Assembly: GCA_022264855.1 (NCBI GenBank)
Contig: JABYQU010000029.1
Coordinates: 186,001 to 250,000, forward strand
Source: Lenzites betulinus
Taxonomy: Eukaryota > Basidiomycota > Agaricomycetes > Polyporales > Polyporaceae
Direction: 5' to 3'
Length of the DNA: 64,000 nucleotides
Numbering within the stretch: the stretch's first letter is position 1; each line of letters starts with the position of its first letter. A program made the translations under genes and the position numbers. The notes below the pieces were generated by a model. That model was not told where the DNA came from and searched no databases. It saw nothing but the letters and a program-made list of their open reading frames with translations. Positions 10,801 to 22,508 of the stretch are shown piece after piece.

Positions 10801-12973
10801 ATGGATACCTCAGGGTCAGAAAGCCAGGCTAAACGAAGGCGGCAGGTCGCCTTCTACCCAAACATGAACTCGACGAACAAACCCCAGAAACCGTTCAGCC
10901 GCAGCGCGGCGAAGCGGGAGAGCGTCATGGCCCTCGGGAGTATCGAGTACCTGCAGCACTACTTCACGAAGACCGGCATCGCCGCCGAGAGCGAGTGCGT
11001 ACCAGGCCCGCAGCGAGCTCTCCTCCGTGCTCAACCTCCTGCTTTCCAGTCCGTTGCAGAAGCCGAACAGCGGGCTCCGCCCGGCGATTGGTGGGCTGCA
11101 CACGCTCCAGAACAGGCTGTCTGCCGCACCAAACTTCGTGCTACCGCCATCTCCAGCCATGCCCGCCGCGCCGCAGATCTCATTTCCGCCGTATGTGAAG
11201 ACGTTCGAGACGGACCCTGAGAGCCTGCGCCCGGGCGTGATCGCGGACCTCATCACGGTCGCCGCCGGGTGGAGGCTCGATCCGCAGGAGCAGCAGCGCG
11301 CGGAGCAGGATCCGAACCTGCTCGGGGTGGGCGAGAAGTCGAAGGCGAGCATCGACGTGCTCGATCTGCTCAAGAACACGACGCGTGCGGTGCGCTCCGT
11401 CCGGAACTACCTCGTCTCGCTCCCCGACGACTCGCAGGTGCCACAGACGCGGCCCCACTTCCGGCCGCAGACGCTCTCGAGCTCGCCGCTGCCGAAGCGC
11501 CAGGTGTCGCAGCCGAATTCGCCGCACGACCCGCTGACACGCATCCGCGGGCGTGCGCTGGAGGTGCTTTCGGTGCTGCGCGAGCTGGAGGAGCGCGCGC
11601 GCCTCCCGCTCGACCATGACGCGTACGACGCGCAGAGCGACCACGGCTCGTCGAACGACGCGAATACTGCCCCGCAATCTCGCGGTACGTCGCCTTCTTC
11701 GCAGATGGAGGACGCCGAGTTCTTGGACGCCGACACGTCGGTTTCCATCTCATTCATCGACGTAGGTGGTCGTCAGCGGCCTGTGCCCGTGTGGGAGGAC
11801 GAGGAGTCGTACGACGTGAACAACGGGAACGAGGAGGACAAGCGTGATCATTGGGACGAGCGACTTGTGCTTGGCGGTGGGTGGTTGTACCAGCAGGACG
11901 TCCGGATAGAGGATCTGGCGCGTGAGCGGGAGGTGGTCAGCAAGTACGTAGACGCCGTGGACGAGGTGCTCTTTGGTGGGCCAAAGGAGGGGAGACGTGG
12001 GTGGGACCGCGAGAGGGAGCGGCTTGAGAAGAAGGAACGGACCGATCGGGAAACGCGGGCCAAGGGTCGCAGAGTCAGTGCCGGGGATGTTCCAAGTGGT
12101 TCCGGCGAGGGCTCTGGGCGGTCAAATCGACGTGTCGTCTCCACGAGTCTCCTGGACTCCTTCCGCGGTATGAGCGTTACTGAGGAACCCGAGGAGATGG
12201 AGTCAGTGCAGGAGGAGGACCTGATTGACGATGATGAACTTCCTCCATGGGCAAAGCGGTCAACATTTGTTGACGACGACTATGGTCAGTGCAGTTGTTG
12301 AATTAAGTCTTCCATTGAATCTGACCCTTTTTACAGGTCGGCTGGTTTCGCTGTTCGCCGCCCTACTTCCGGGAGAACTCCTACGGCTACTCCCAATGGA
12401 CTCAGAGAATCGGGAAGGCATCCTTCGTGCATTGTCATCCGGCCAACTCCTCTGTACGGCGTACAACACCGGCGTCCGCAGGTCGCGGAAGCCATGGGGC
12501 TACGTGAGCAAGGACGCCATACACGACATCGCGGCGCTTGAACTCGCGCAATCGGCCGAGGCCAGCGGGGAGTCGAAGCGTGGCTGGACGTTCCGTAGGA
12601 CGGACAACCTGCGGCTGTGGGCTGCGTGCGTACTTCCATCCCACTCCCCGCCGTAGTATCATCCGCTCTGACACCGCGTCTCCTCTGCTACTCTAGTGCT
12701 CTCAAGCTGCGGTACTCCATCCCCCTGGTCCTTCCGAACAGCAAGCGACAGAAAGAGCCGACCCTGGGCTCGTCAACACCCGCCGACGGGAATACCCCGC
12801 TCCCCTCGCCCTCTGTGTCCGCTGTGAGCTTCCCGGGGACGATCACGGACGAAACTATCGTGTTCGACGCCCCGCTCGTGGCACGCCTGGAGGACGGATG
12901 GGAGCACACGCTCGAGCGGGCTGTGTTCAAGTGGATGGACGCGGTCGTGGGTGAGAAACGGGGCGAGCGATAG
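10801..12973 (+). CDS. Hypothetical protein, possibly with a C-terminal calponin-homology-like region
   Basis: I do not recognise this protein. It begins MDTSGSESQAKRRRQVAFYP at 10801. One short intron follows near 10995-11050, then a long exon to about 12284, and introns near 12285-12336 and 12625-12697. It ends GEKRGER, TAG at 12971-12973, giving about 680 residues. The middle is acidic and disordered, with a basic coiled stretch (DRERERLEKKERTDRETRAK). The C-terminal part has an ordered look: LLPGELLRLLPMD, SGQLLCTAYNTGVRR, WTFRRTDNLRLWAAALKLRY. The pattern of a bound-for-helix LL..L..., a GQLLC motif and RRTDNL..W resembles a calponin-homology fold, but this is only a weak visual resemblance. 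A role in cytoskeleton or GEF signalling would be guesswork. The gene itself is well supported by its long open exon and clean splice sites. Confidence 0.75.
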
Positions 12974-13209
12974 CGTGATCCCGTCTCGCCGCGGGATCTT
13001 TGATGGTACTTGTGCGGCTTTTCTCTGGGTATATGCTGCACGACGATGGATGTGCGGGGTGTGTGGATTGGTTTGGCGGTTCTGTATTGCGGCGAATTTG
13101 TGAAGAGCGAATGTATCAAAGCAAAGAAAGGCGAAATGTATGGATACAAGTGGTTCAGTCTTCGTGAGTGACTCTGGCCGCGAGAAGGCTTTTGAGGGGT
13201 TCTTAGTAG

Positions 13210-13281
13210 TCCGATATGGTGTAACGGCTAACATTACCGCCTTTCACGCGGTAGCTCGGGGTTCGATTCCCCGTATCGGAG
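13210..13281 (+). tRNA. tRNA-Glu (anticodon UUC)
   Basis: The acceptor arms TCCGATA and TATCGGA pair perfectly over 7 bp, with discriminator G at 13281. The D arm (GTG...CAT), the anticodon arm ACCGC-CTTTCAC-GCGGT with anticodon TTC, and the T arm CGGGG-TTCGATT-CCCCG are all intact. No intron is present. A run of five T at 13286-13290 shortly downstream is a standard RNA polymerase III terminator. The internal A and B boxes correspond to the D arm and the GGTTCGATTCC region. Confidence 0.96.
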
Positions 13282-13577
13282 CTGCTTTTTCTTTCTCCCG
13301 GTGCCGTCCCTCGACGTTACGATACTAACGATACTCATACCAACAACCATTGGCAATACTTCAACGGTAACGGTTATGTTGACCCCTAACGGTTTACTAG
13401 TTACAAGGCCGACCGCTTTCGAGTGTACTAGTAGCCTTACAACTGACCGGCAACTGTACGACATCAACTTCAGCAACTTTAGGTCTTTCTCACAGCTGCA
13501 GTAAATAAAGCAAGAAAGTTACCTGCACAAGGCACTCAAGTTTCTTTGATTGACATGTACTGATTGATATGAAACTA
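13282..13577. other. Spacer between tRNA and hydrolase 3' end
   Basis: The interval starts with the Pol III terminator T run and then holds no supported gene. It probably contains the 3' untranslated region of the minus-strand hydrolase ending at 13578. Confidence 0.5.
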
Positions 13578-14854
13578 TCATAGCTCGACCTCCTCGCCGA
13601 CCAGCGCGCGGATAGTGTGCTCTGGCATATCCCAAGGAGCCTACGTTTTCAGAGATTGACCCGGGTCCTGCTCATTGTCAAGAACATGAGGACGTACGAA
13701 GTGGTTTGCTTCCTTGATGTGCTCCATTTGCACCCGTCGCATCGGAACACCCTGTTGCCTCGCCGTCTCCAATTCGCGTCGCAGCTCCCAGGTGGTCCAA
13801 GGCAGCTCCCACACAGAACGTCCACAGGAGACGTAGCGCACCTCAACTTCGGGCCACGGGCACTCTCTTAGGGGATCGTCACTGAGGTACAGCGCCCTAA
13901 CCTTGAGCTTCTTGAATATATCGAATCTGATCCCGCCATTTCGTAACGCTTCGTCCGATCCGCCAGGGGCGCCGGGCGGCGTGTACATGGCCTGTGCAAC
14001 CTCCTTGGGGGTGAGGGTCGCAATTGTGGGCGGCGGGCTTCGCAGAGGCGTCTTCTGCTCAAGCGTCTCGAGTGCGTCGCCGTGGTTGTAATACCCGCTG
14101 ACCCAGTCTGAGACCGTCTGTTCTCGACTGTCTGGGGAGACATCAGGGTCGAAGAGAGGATGGTAAGCGGTCGTTATCGGAGGAGCATATCCCAACAGGC
14201 GGTATGACGGTTCTATGGAACGATATTGGTGTGGGTCTCTCCCTCACTGGATTCTATGATAGACAATTGGTGCTCACCAAATATGACGACACGTCGCACG
14301 TATGCACTCAGATCGAGGCCCTCCCCGACGAATGCAGCGGCGTGCGCGAGGAGAGCAGTCATCCAGATGCATCCAAAGGACCATCCTGTGACGACGATGC
14401 CGCCGGCATTGTCTGCGAGCTGCACGGGAGCTACTCTCCCATCCTGTACCATTTCAACGAGGAGATCGAACAGCTCCCTAGCGCGCTCCTTCAGAAAAGC
14501 GTCCAAATTCTTCGCTGCTTCGGCTATCTCGGCCGTGCTCTCTGTGCCCTCGGGGGTCATCGGTGAGAGCAAATCCCGTTCTTCTTGGGTGTATGGCCGG
14601 GCCCCTGGGTAGTCGCGGCGGTTTACGAGTACCACGCGCACGTTATGGCTCTTTGCAAGGGGGACCAGCCTACCAAATATACCTGAGCGCGGGCAAGTCA
14701 GTGAGTGCCAAGTGGGCATACTTCAGGGATGCATGCATGCGGTATACGCGCCTGAGTGCCATTTGTATCCGTGTACAATAACCAAAGTTGTGTAGTCCGC
14801 ACTGTCTAGAGGGGCGCCGGAATCTTGTAGTATGTGTAGTCCGTTGGAAGTCAT
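13578..14854 (-). CDS. Alpha/beta hydrolase, tandem copy 1
   Basis: The protein has the alpha/beta hydrolase fold. The first exon starts at 14854 (MTSNGLHILQDSG) and contains LVIVHGYKWHS, the HG oxyanion motif after the first core strand. The second exon starts GIFGRLVPLAKSHNVRVVLVNRRDYPGA and contains the nucleophile elbow GWSFGC with the presumed catalytic serine. The third exon begins EPSYRLLGYAPP and runs through a long lid-like segment to EANHF, joined to APWDMPEHTIRALVGEEVEL; the NHF histidine is the likely catalytic base. Stop at 13578-13580. It is clearly a paralogue of the next gene (15333-16632), with the same intron positions. It differs by having Cys instead of Gly after the elbow (GWSFGC versus GWSFGG). 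Substrate unknown; a cytosolic esterase or C-C hydrolase is possible. The reading frame is intact. Confidence 0.82.
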
Positions 14855-15332
14855 TGTGGTCGGTCCCATCGATAAGGTTGCCAGTGGAGCTCATATAGGC
14901 ATCTCGTGGATGGCATGGCCTGCAGCAAATTTGGTAAGTGTGGTGCCAGAGCTGGTGTGCTCATCCGCAGCTCTAGCGCTCAAGCGCTCAGGCCTCGGGT
15001 CTGCTAGTGAGTGTGAGTGTTTTTGAGTACTGCTCAGCTTGGAACGTCATGATGGGACTCTCCCATATACATGCATCCCTAATCTAAGCATCCAGTTCTT
15101 TGAAAGACACAGGTAGATGCCGCCGCAGAACAAAGAGGAAATAAAACGCTCGAGGAAGTTTTGGATGACCTGGGGCGCAAAGGATTGTAAAATTGGAATT
15201 TGCAAAGACATTACGTGGGAGCCATAGTGCTGCATAGCTTCTCTTGGGGTAGCGGTACGTACGACAAGGGACGGAGGTGCCCGTACCAGGTACTCGAGGC
15301 TCCACTGACGCATGGTGGCCGATGTGTAACTA
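14855..15332. other. Spacer between the tandem hydrolases
   Basis: This holds the promoter of copy 1 and the 3' region of copy 2. The first bases upstream of the two ATGs (14855-14870 and 16633-16645) are alike, so the duplication included some promoter sequence, but similarity fades quickly. No gene is supported. Confidence 0.45.
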
Positions 15333-16632
15333 TCACAGTTCGATCTCTTCACCGACCAGAGCGCGGATAGTGTGCTCTGGCATATCCCAGGGTGCCTACG
15401 TAACGCGAAGACAATTTAGCAGAAGTCCTGCATACTATCCCAAACGCAAGGACTTACAAAATGGTTTGCTTCCTGAATGCGCACCATGCGCACCCGTCGC
15501 ATCGGAACACCGTTCTGGTTCGCCGCCTCCACTTCGTGTTGCAGTTCCCAGGTGCCCCAAGGCAGCTCCCACACGGAACGCCCGCAGGAGACGTAGCACA
15601 CCTCCACGTCGGGCCATGCACTCTCTCCGTCACCGAGGTACAGCGCAAGGTCCTTCAGCCTCTTGAATGCATCCAACCTGATCCCTGTTCTCAACAGCAA
15701 TTCGTCAGACCCTCCGGGGACACCGGGCGGGAGGTACAGCGCATGCGCGATTTCCTCGGGGGTGAGCGCCGTAATCGTCGGCGGGGGACTTTGCAGAGGC
15801 GTCTTCTGCTCAAGAGTCTCGAACGTATCGCCGTGGTCGTAATAGCCGCTGACCCAGTGCGAGAACATCTGGTCTCGATCGTCGGGGGCGACCGAGGGGT
15901 CGAAGAGGGGGTGGTAACCGGGTGGTGCCGGAGAAGGGAGTCCCAGCAGGCGGTACGACGGCTCTATGGAATGACAGGGTCGGCGTGGGCCTCGGTCACG
16001 ACCGTACATACATGGATTCTACGAAAGCCATGTACTCACCGAAAAGAACAACGCGCCGCACGTATTCACTCAGATCGGGGCCCTCCCCGACGAATGAGGC
16101 GACATGTGCGAGGAGAGCGGTCATCCAAATGCCCCCAAAGGACCACCCTGCGACGACGATGCCGCCGGCATTGCTGGCAAGCTGTGCGGGTGCAACGCCC
16201 CCACTCTGCACCAGTTCAACGAGGAGGTCGAACATCTCCCTAGCGCGTTCCTTAAGAAAAATGTCCAACTTCTGTGTCGCTTCGGCTATCTCGGCCGTGC
16301 TCTCCGCGCCCTCAGGAAGCATCGGCGAGAGTAAAGCCCGTTCTTCCTGGGTGTACGGCCGGGCCCCTGGGTAGTCGCGGCGATTTACGAGCACAGCTCG
16401 CACGTTATGGTTCTTCGCAAGAGAGACCAACTTGGCGAAAGTACCTGAGAGCGGGGAGAACCTGGAAGTGAGTGGGCATACTTCGGGGATGCGTGCGCGT
16501 GCCGCGAACTCAGAGCTGGATATACGTGCCTGAGTGCCATGTGTATCCGTGTACAAGAACTAGAGTGGTGTAGTTCGCGCTGTCTGGAGGTACACCAGAG
16601 TCCTGCAGTATGTGCAGTCCGTTGGAGCTCAT
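15333..16632 (-). CDS. Alpha/beta hydrolase, tandem copy 2
   Basis: This is the tandem paralogue of the gene at 13578-14854, in the same orientation and 478 bp upstream of its start. Exon 1 starts at 16632 (MSSNGLHILQDSGVP) with LVLVHGYTWHS. Exon 2 starts GTFAKLVSLAKNHNVRAVLVNRRD and contains the elbow GWSFGGIW. Exon 3 (EPSYRLLGLPSPAPPGYHPLFDP) leads to EANHF joined to APWDMPEHTIRALVGEEIEL, stop at 15333-15335. Domain order and splice sites match copy 1 exactly; the proteins look roughly three quarters identical by eye. Catalytic candidates are Ser of GWSFG and His of NHF; the acid residue is not assigned. The pair arose by a local duplication. Function and substrate cannot be read from sequence. 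Confidence 0.83.
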
Positions 16633-17858
16633 CGTGGTCGGTCCTGTCAAAATCGCTGCCAATCACATTTATCAGTATGTCGTGGATGACATGACCTTGT
16701 GCATAATTGGTACCGGCGGGCCGCAGAACGTAGCGTGCTTACGCACACGGGCAGCGCTCAGGGACAGGGCCGGATTGCGACATGGGTCTTGAGGAAGACG
16801 CTGGACTTAAAGCCTCCATCGCCGCATTAACAACGTCACGGCGGCTTGTGAACTTCGGACTTCGTCATGCCAGAGCACAGGTAGCTGCCCCCGAGATTAT
16901 TGTGAGGTAAGGCACAGATCGGGTTGGAGAAAGTGCCTAGAGCTTTGGATTCTACGCGTGCGCTCATTCTTGCACGTAGCCCCAAGGCCGCAGCCCGAGC
17001 TATCTAACATATTTGAATCTGACGCCACGGGTTAGCTTTGGATACTACAACAAGATTACAGTACCCACATGTTCACTCAAGCATCCAATTTCTCATCTCT
17101 CCCGCACAACACAGAGATCCAAACAGATGTGCTTGCTGAACGAGCTCGAGGAGGGAAAGGAGGAACTTGGATATTCACGGCCAATCGCAACACTTCGGAG
17201 TTAGCCGGACGTTTAACTACGTACGCCATATGCGGCTTTAGGCGCCCACGTACGATCTTGAAGCGCACCTTTGTACCATCTGCTCTCACACTACGAGCGA
17301 AAACGTACAGCGGGCCTTGTATGATTGAATCCCAAAAATTCTACCGAGGTGGAGGGTACGCGAGCACGGGTACGGCCGAGGTGGGTATAAGCGCTGCGAA
17401 TGTGACAAGTGCTAGTGTGAGATCCCGCCGCCTCACAAGGTCGCGGGGTGTTCGCACGGCCACGGTCCTGCGAGATACTGTCCCAGCTAAAGAAACAAAT
17501 AGGAGTTCCTGGGATTGTTCATTGCGGGCTGGTCGGGGCTGCGCACGGAAAACGGAAAGCGGAAAGAGATTGTGCGAGGTAGGTGCATTGCAGTGTGCGC
17601 GTACACCGGCGCAGTTCGAGGGGACGAATCCGACTTCAAGAAGTACTACTCACTACTTGTTACACATGTGGAGACTCTGGTTGCCATCGAGATAAAAAAA
17701 GGGAGGTGGAGGGGTATGATACAAGAAAGTGGTCCATTGCCTACAGCCCCGGCCCAAGGATTTGAAGTCACACACAACAAGGAGCGGAAGTAAGAGTCGA
17801 CGTACGTAACACAACACAACACAGATGAAACGTACACGTAGTCCCGATGACAGTCCCC
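16633..17858. other. Intergenic region
   Basis: About 1.2 kb between the minus-strand hydrolase start and the 3' end of the minus-strand membrane protein. The plus-strand open stretch at 17069-17695 (208 codons) has no recognisable motif, is basic and serine/threonine-rich, and shows no coding-like features. I see no supported gene. Confidence 0.45.
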
Positions 17859-19541
17859 TCAGACAAGCCCATCGTCAACAGGACGCTTCTCTGGGCTTCT
17901 ATCCTGCACCGACGACCTCGGGGACTCGGTGCCCGACTCTATATCGACGACGCTCACGTCCACCTGCAGGTCGGGGCGCACCGCGCGCAGCACCTCGCGC
18001 CGTTCGCGCGAACGCACCGAGCGTGTCCCAGCCTGGGCCTTCGGGTCCGCCGTCGTGTATTCCGCGTCGTTCTCAATCACCTGTGTGATCTCGACTTTGA
18101 GGTCTTGCATCGCGTACGCCGCGGCGTCCGTGCGCCGGCGCACCGCCATCCGCTCCGCGGAGGTCAGCGCGGATCCCGCGGCAGCCCACGTCGCCTGCGC
18201 GGTGCCCGTGCTCACCGCGGTGGCCGCTACCCCGAGGAAGGTGCGGTCGCTCGCGAGGCCGATGCGGATAATGAGCATGTTGAACACGATGGAGATGATG
18301 GGAGAGATCTGTCGAGCAGGGTTGGGTTAGTCGCGTGTGGTGTGTGCGGTCGGGGCGTCGTGGGTGAGCGAGTTCGACAGCTCGAGGACGAGGGTGGAAT
18401 GTTGCCGTCACGAGCCTGAGAGAGAGAGAGCGCGCCGATGACGGCAGGCGAAGAAGATAGAGTGGACGGGGGAAGAAATGCGGGAAAAGAACGCACCATG
18501 TCCAGAATAACGTACACGCCGTTGGACTTGACGACGAAGGAGATGAGCGCGGCCGTGATAGTCATTGAGTATATCGCGCCGCTCTCGATGATGACCCGCA
18601 GGACCGGGCCGAGGAAGTCAGACGAGCGGTACTGCGCCGACCGCCTTGTCACCGTCCAGATCCGGCCTGCCAGGAGAACTATACAAACGCGGAAGAAGGG
18701 AAGGGCGTAGAGCGAGCTTTAGCAGGGGCATCTTCGGTGGGCGCTCGGAGAAGGGAAGTGACTTACGCGTGGAGGAGAGGTTCGTCGCGAGGGTAAGTGC
18801 ATATACTGCCGTGATCCAGCGGCCGGTCTGGACTCCAAAGACGTCTCCTGAGTGCTTCGAGGAGTTGACAAGGGCGACATTCAGCCCAACTGAGCCGGCT
18901 GAATCACGAGTAAGCTAGTCGTTTAACGCAGGTACGTTCTCCGTTCTCGACTGACCTAGCAATCCGCACCAGCCAACGATGGGAAGGATCACAACAAGCA
19001 CACTCTGCCATACTACATATGTCCGGTAAATCTTGACATGGAGGGTCAGTCAATCAACAGGGTGAGGAGAAGCAGACACGAGCGCACCACGACCGCGTCT
19101 AGAATGAGTGTTTGCGTGTTGTAGAATACGCTTTTTGCAACGAATGTAGGGTCCGACACGGCGTTGAACCACGCTTCGGGCCCCCCGGGTACGAAAGGAC
19201 CGACTGTGACAAAGCCTCGGTAGATACGAGCTATATTAACCGCCATTTCCTGCAACCGGCAGTCAGATCTTTCGCAACTCGCTAAATGTATAGCAATGAC
19301 GTACCGCGGTCGCGAGGGTCAAGAGCGCACAGCCCGCCCCCACCAGTGCGTAGTTGACCTGTCGATGTTTACGATCCCGGAGCATGATCCACATGGCCAG
19401 CGTGAACATGAACACCGCATAGCCTGCCGAACACGCACTGAGCTCAGTAGAGTCCTCTACGCGCTCTTACACGAGAGGCTCACCATACAGGATACCCTCG
19501 AGGGTGGTGGACACGATCCCGGCGGCACGCACTGTCAACAT
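17859..19541 (-). CDS. Multi-pass (seven-helix type) membrane protein
   Basis: I do not recognise a named family, but the layout matches the two seven-helix proteins at 49767 and 54792. Starting at 19541 (MLTVRAAGIVSTTLEGILYG), exons give GYAVFMFTLAMWIMLRD, VNYALVGAGCALLTLATA, a loop with PGGPEAWF, FYNTQTLILDAVV joined to IYRTYVVWQSVLVVILPIVGWCGLL, WITAVYALTLATNLSSTR, LLAGRIWTVTRRS, YSMTITAALISFVV and ISPIISIVFNMLIIRIGLA. The motif IYR-x-Y/W-V/I-W after the third helix is shared by all three proteins. The cytosolic C-terminal tail is about 110 residues and charged, ending RPVDDGLV at 17859-17861. About six short introns are needed. A receptor-like role is only a guess from the helix count. 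An earlier start upstream of 19541 cannot be excluded. Confidence 0.7.
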
Positions 19542-22508
19542 CGTGGCGGCGCTTTGGAGGGCAGGGAACGTGTTCTGAGTTGGGATGAGGGGCGCCGGGC
19601 TGGACTCGCGTTTATAGGCCCCGCTACATATAGCGGAAGCCTGAGGAACCAGGGGACGACAGGGGCCGGCGTAGGATGCTTCTGATTGCCACCTCACAAG
19701 CTTCTGTGCGGGGAGTGGGCCGAGCGCTGCAGGTGCACATAGAAAACAGAGCCTGAACTGCGCGTCGCTCTAAGAATTGTGGCCCTGGATAGCAACGCGC
19801 GCTGCCGTTAGGTGTCATTTAGACCCCTGGGCGGGCTACGCCACAGACTATGCTTATGTCCGCGGTGGGGAGGTCGCAGATGACTGTCTGAGGGGCGGGG
19901 GCGAGAAGTCGGAGAGACGGGGTTGCACTCTAAGATCAGCGCCCCCGAGACAAGGGTGACTTCTGCAGTATACACGTTAGTGATTCTCCGTGGGCGGGCA
20001 AAGGCTTCTTCGGGGATCAATAGATTTCGTGAGCAATGACCATGTAGGGCGAAGTCTCTCACTGTGCTCAGGCCCTGCACACGAGTGTGGGAGACACGAA
20101 GGGCAGTCGTGCCGCTTGACTGCCGCAGAGTAGACATCGGCTTCATTTAGCACACAGAATACCGCATGGATTTTCCTAGCGAATCCGGAGTGGGCAGAAG
20201 TGTGAACACTAGGTACTGCTGACGACGTGCTTAGGCATGGATATTTTCTATACGCATACATCGCAGCGGGAACGTACCGGTTGTTTCTCCGCATAATGAA
20301 TTGCCGATCATGTGAATCTAGTCCTTCTCCCGACTGTTTCGAAAAAGAGGGGGATTGAGTGTCACTCAAATTAGAAAAACCGAGCTAGTGCTGAGTCCTC
20401 ACTGGGCGCAATCCAATACCGTCGTTCTTGTCGCGGTCCGCACATACCCACACAGGGTCTGTGTTAGACATACCTGGATGGAGCAGTCTTGTAAGGTCTT
20501 GATGGTCGTTGGTTGGAGATTGTTTTGGTTTGAATGGGGGGTTAGTTGTTCGAGGGCGGCCTACGTGCAGACGAATGCGAGCTCGCAGCAGAATTAGTCT
20601 TCGAACTTTTACAAATCTTATACCCATAAGTGCATATCGCCGAAAATCAACATGTACGAGGCAAGTAGATGTCACTGTTTCCAGTCCAACTATGCACTAG
20701 TAAAAGGTTCATATTCAGTTGCAGGAGATATAGTAAACGTCTTTCCGGCGCTCAGACAACATTCGTTCGACATTTTGCGCCGTACGTTGACGACAGACCA
20801 TTAAACAACCTCACACGCGAAGGCAGAACAGAATCGTCGATATCCAAAGTCGACGACGCATGATCAGATCAATATTCAGCTAGACATTGATAGGACTGTC
20901 CTTTTTCGCTAAACAGACCTAGTAATCGATAACGCACCCTCGAACGAAACCTGGAGATCTTTGCTTGATCCACAAGGGCTTGGTAGGTCATGGATTCCGA
21001 CGCCAAAGTGTGGTAGAGCGTACCTGTTGCTTATTGAGAGTTTCTGCTCGTCCTCGACTCGCGGTGACGCAGAACCGGCAGGATACACGGACTCGTTCAT
21101 CGTCGTCCAGCTATCCAGCCGCCCGTCGTACCTTGCCAGCGAACGATGACTACCTGCTGGTCTCGGGTGGAGATGCGACTACACGCCCACCCTACTCAGG
21201 CTGGGAGAGCAGGCTGGAAAGGATGCACCCGAACGACCCCGGTCAGCCATGTGCGTATTCCGAGTATGCACAGCACCGGCACTCGAGAGGTGATGGCGCT
21301 TGCTGAGATAGGCCTGTGTTCTTCGTGCGAGAGTCAAATGGTCGATAAGTATAAGATCGTTGGTCTCCGAGTCCCTAGGCAGACGAGGGTGATCTATAAC
21401 AGTATATATGGCGGAGGTTGGGTGGAGGGCGGAAAGACCTAGGAAGGACTTCAAGTACTTAAACTTAAAGGTAACACGACAAGGGCCACGTGACAGCTTG
21501 TACTAACCTAGATTTCTTGTTCCCACGGTGGTCATCCTTCTCCGGTTTCAAATTGAAAGTGATCGTCTTCCCTCACTTTGTAGATCACACATCGTCTGCC
21601 TAGGGGAGACAACTGAGCACCTACGACCAACGAGGTCAAGTATTGTTGCAGCAGCCATCTTGTCTACACAACAAGGCTCATTCCCAATATGTGTTCTCTC
21701 AACAGCCTAGCAGCATGGCATACTCACAGCCTCGGGTCTCCCATCGTGAGTGCGATTGAACGACTATAATACCGATGCATCATCATGCGAGTGGACGGCT
21801 CGAGCTGGGGCGGAGCGCCCATATCATCCGTCGTTCTAGCCTACTTCACTCATTCGAGACTCTAGACCGGTACCACAGAGTCTAGATGGGCTGTTTTTCT
21901 TCTCAGTCGATATAAACTCATCGAAATAGCAGTAGATGAAAGCCATCGGTGAGAGTCGTGATTGCAGTCGACGTTCGGGTATACTTATCAACCTTACCTT
22001 GGAGCTCATATAGATGGTGCATTGTAGACGGCCAGAACAGACGTGCTCATATATCGCTCACCCGAAATGCATCCATCGCAAGGCTATGCACTTTTCTACC
22101 GCACTGAATCCAACATCCTCCACGCTACCCGCAAATGCCCGCAACATTTTGCGCTAAGGTACACAAACATGTGGCGTTTCCGATGGTCCAGCGGACCTCG
22201 GGACCTTTTGTAGAGCAGGCAGCGCTTTAGCTTTGGTCATCCGCTCAGCACCCAGGCCCCAGAGCATTAACACTCATCAACCAGATCTGTCACCGTATCG
22301 GTCCTGGTACCGCGCACGACGATCACTAGGGAGGACGGGGCTACACAACGCCCGCTGTCACCGTGTTTCTTGGACCTCGAGGCCTCATCCGCGAGGCGTT
22401 TTGCAATACAAGAGCGCACTCGCACAGCCTCAGTCGCGGCCATATAACGCCTTCTTTGGTCCTGCAGAATAACCTCTTTCCTGCTTTCGCGTGTCTGTTG
22501 CGCACAAG
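19542..22508. other. Gene-poor region of about 3 kb
   Basis: Small ORFs on both strands have no recognisable motifs. The section 21045-21325 is one half of a dispersed inverted repeat, listed separately. The last part holds the GH79 promoter; a TATA-like CATATAAC at 22441-22448 lies about 60 bp upstream of the ATG at 22509. I found no transposase or reverse transcriptase motif here. Confidence 0.5.
21045..21325 (+). repeat. Dispersed inverted repeat, copy A
   Basis: This segment matches the reverse complement of 26600-26912 in three blocks in the same order. Block 1 here is CTCGACTCGCGGTGACGCAG followed by ACCGGCAGGATACACGGACTCG and GCTATCCAGC. Block 2 is AGAGCAGGCTGG. Block 3 is CCCCGGTCAGCCAT and then CGTATTCCGAGTATGCACAGCA. 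Identity is roughly 70 to 80 percent in the blocks with indels between them. It lies in a gene-poor stretch and has no clear terminal inverted repeats. Confidence 0.75.

Noticed and set aside
17069..17695. 208-codon plus-strand frame
   Set aside because: No recognisable motif, and it lies in an intergenic interval with uneven composition.
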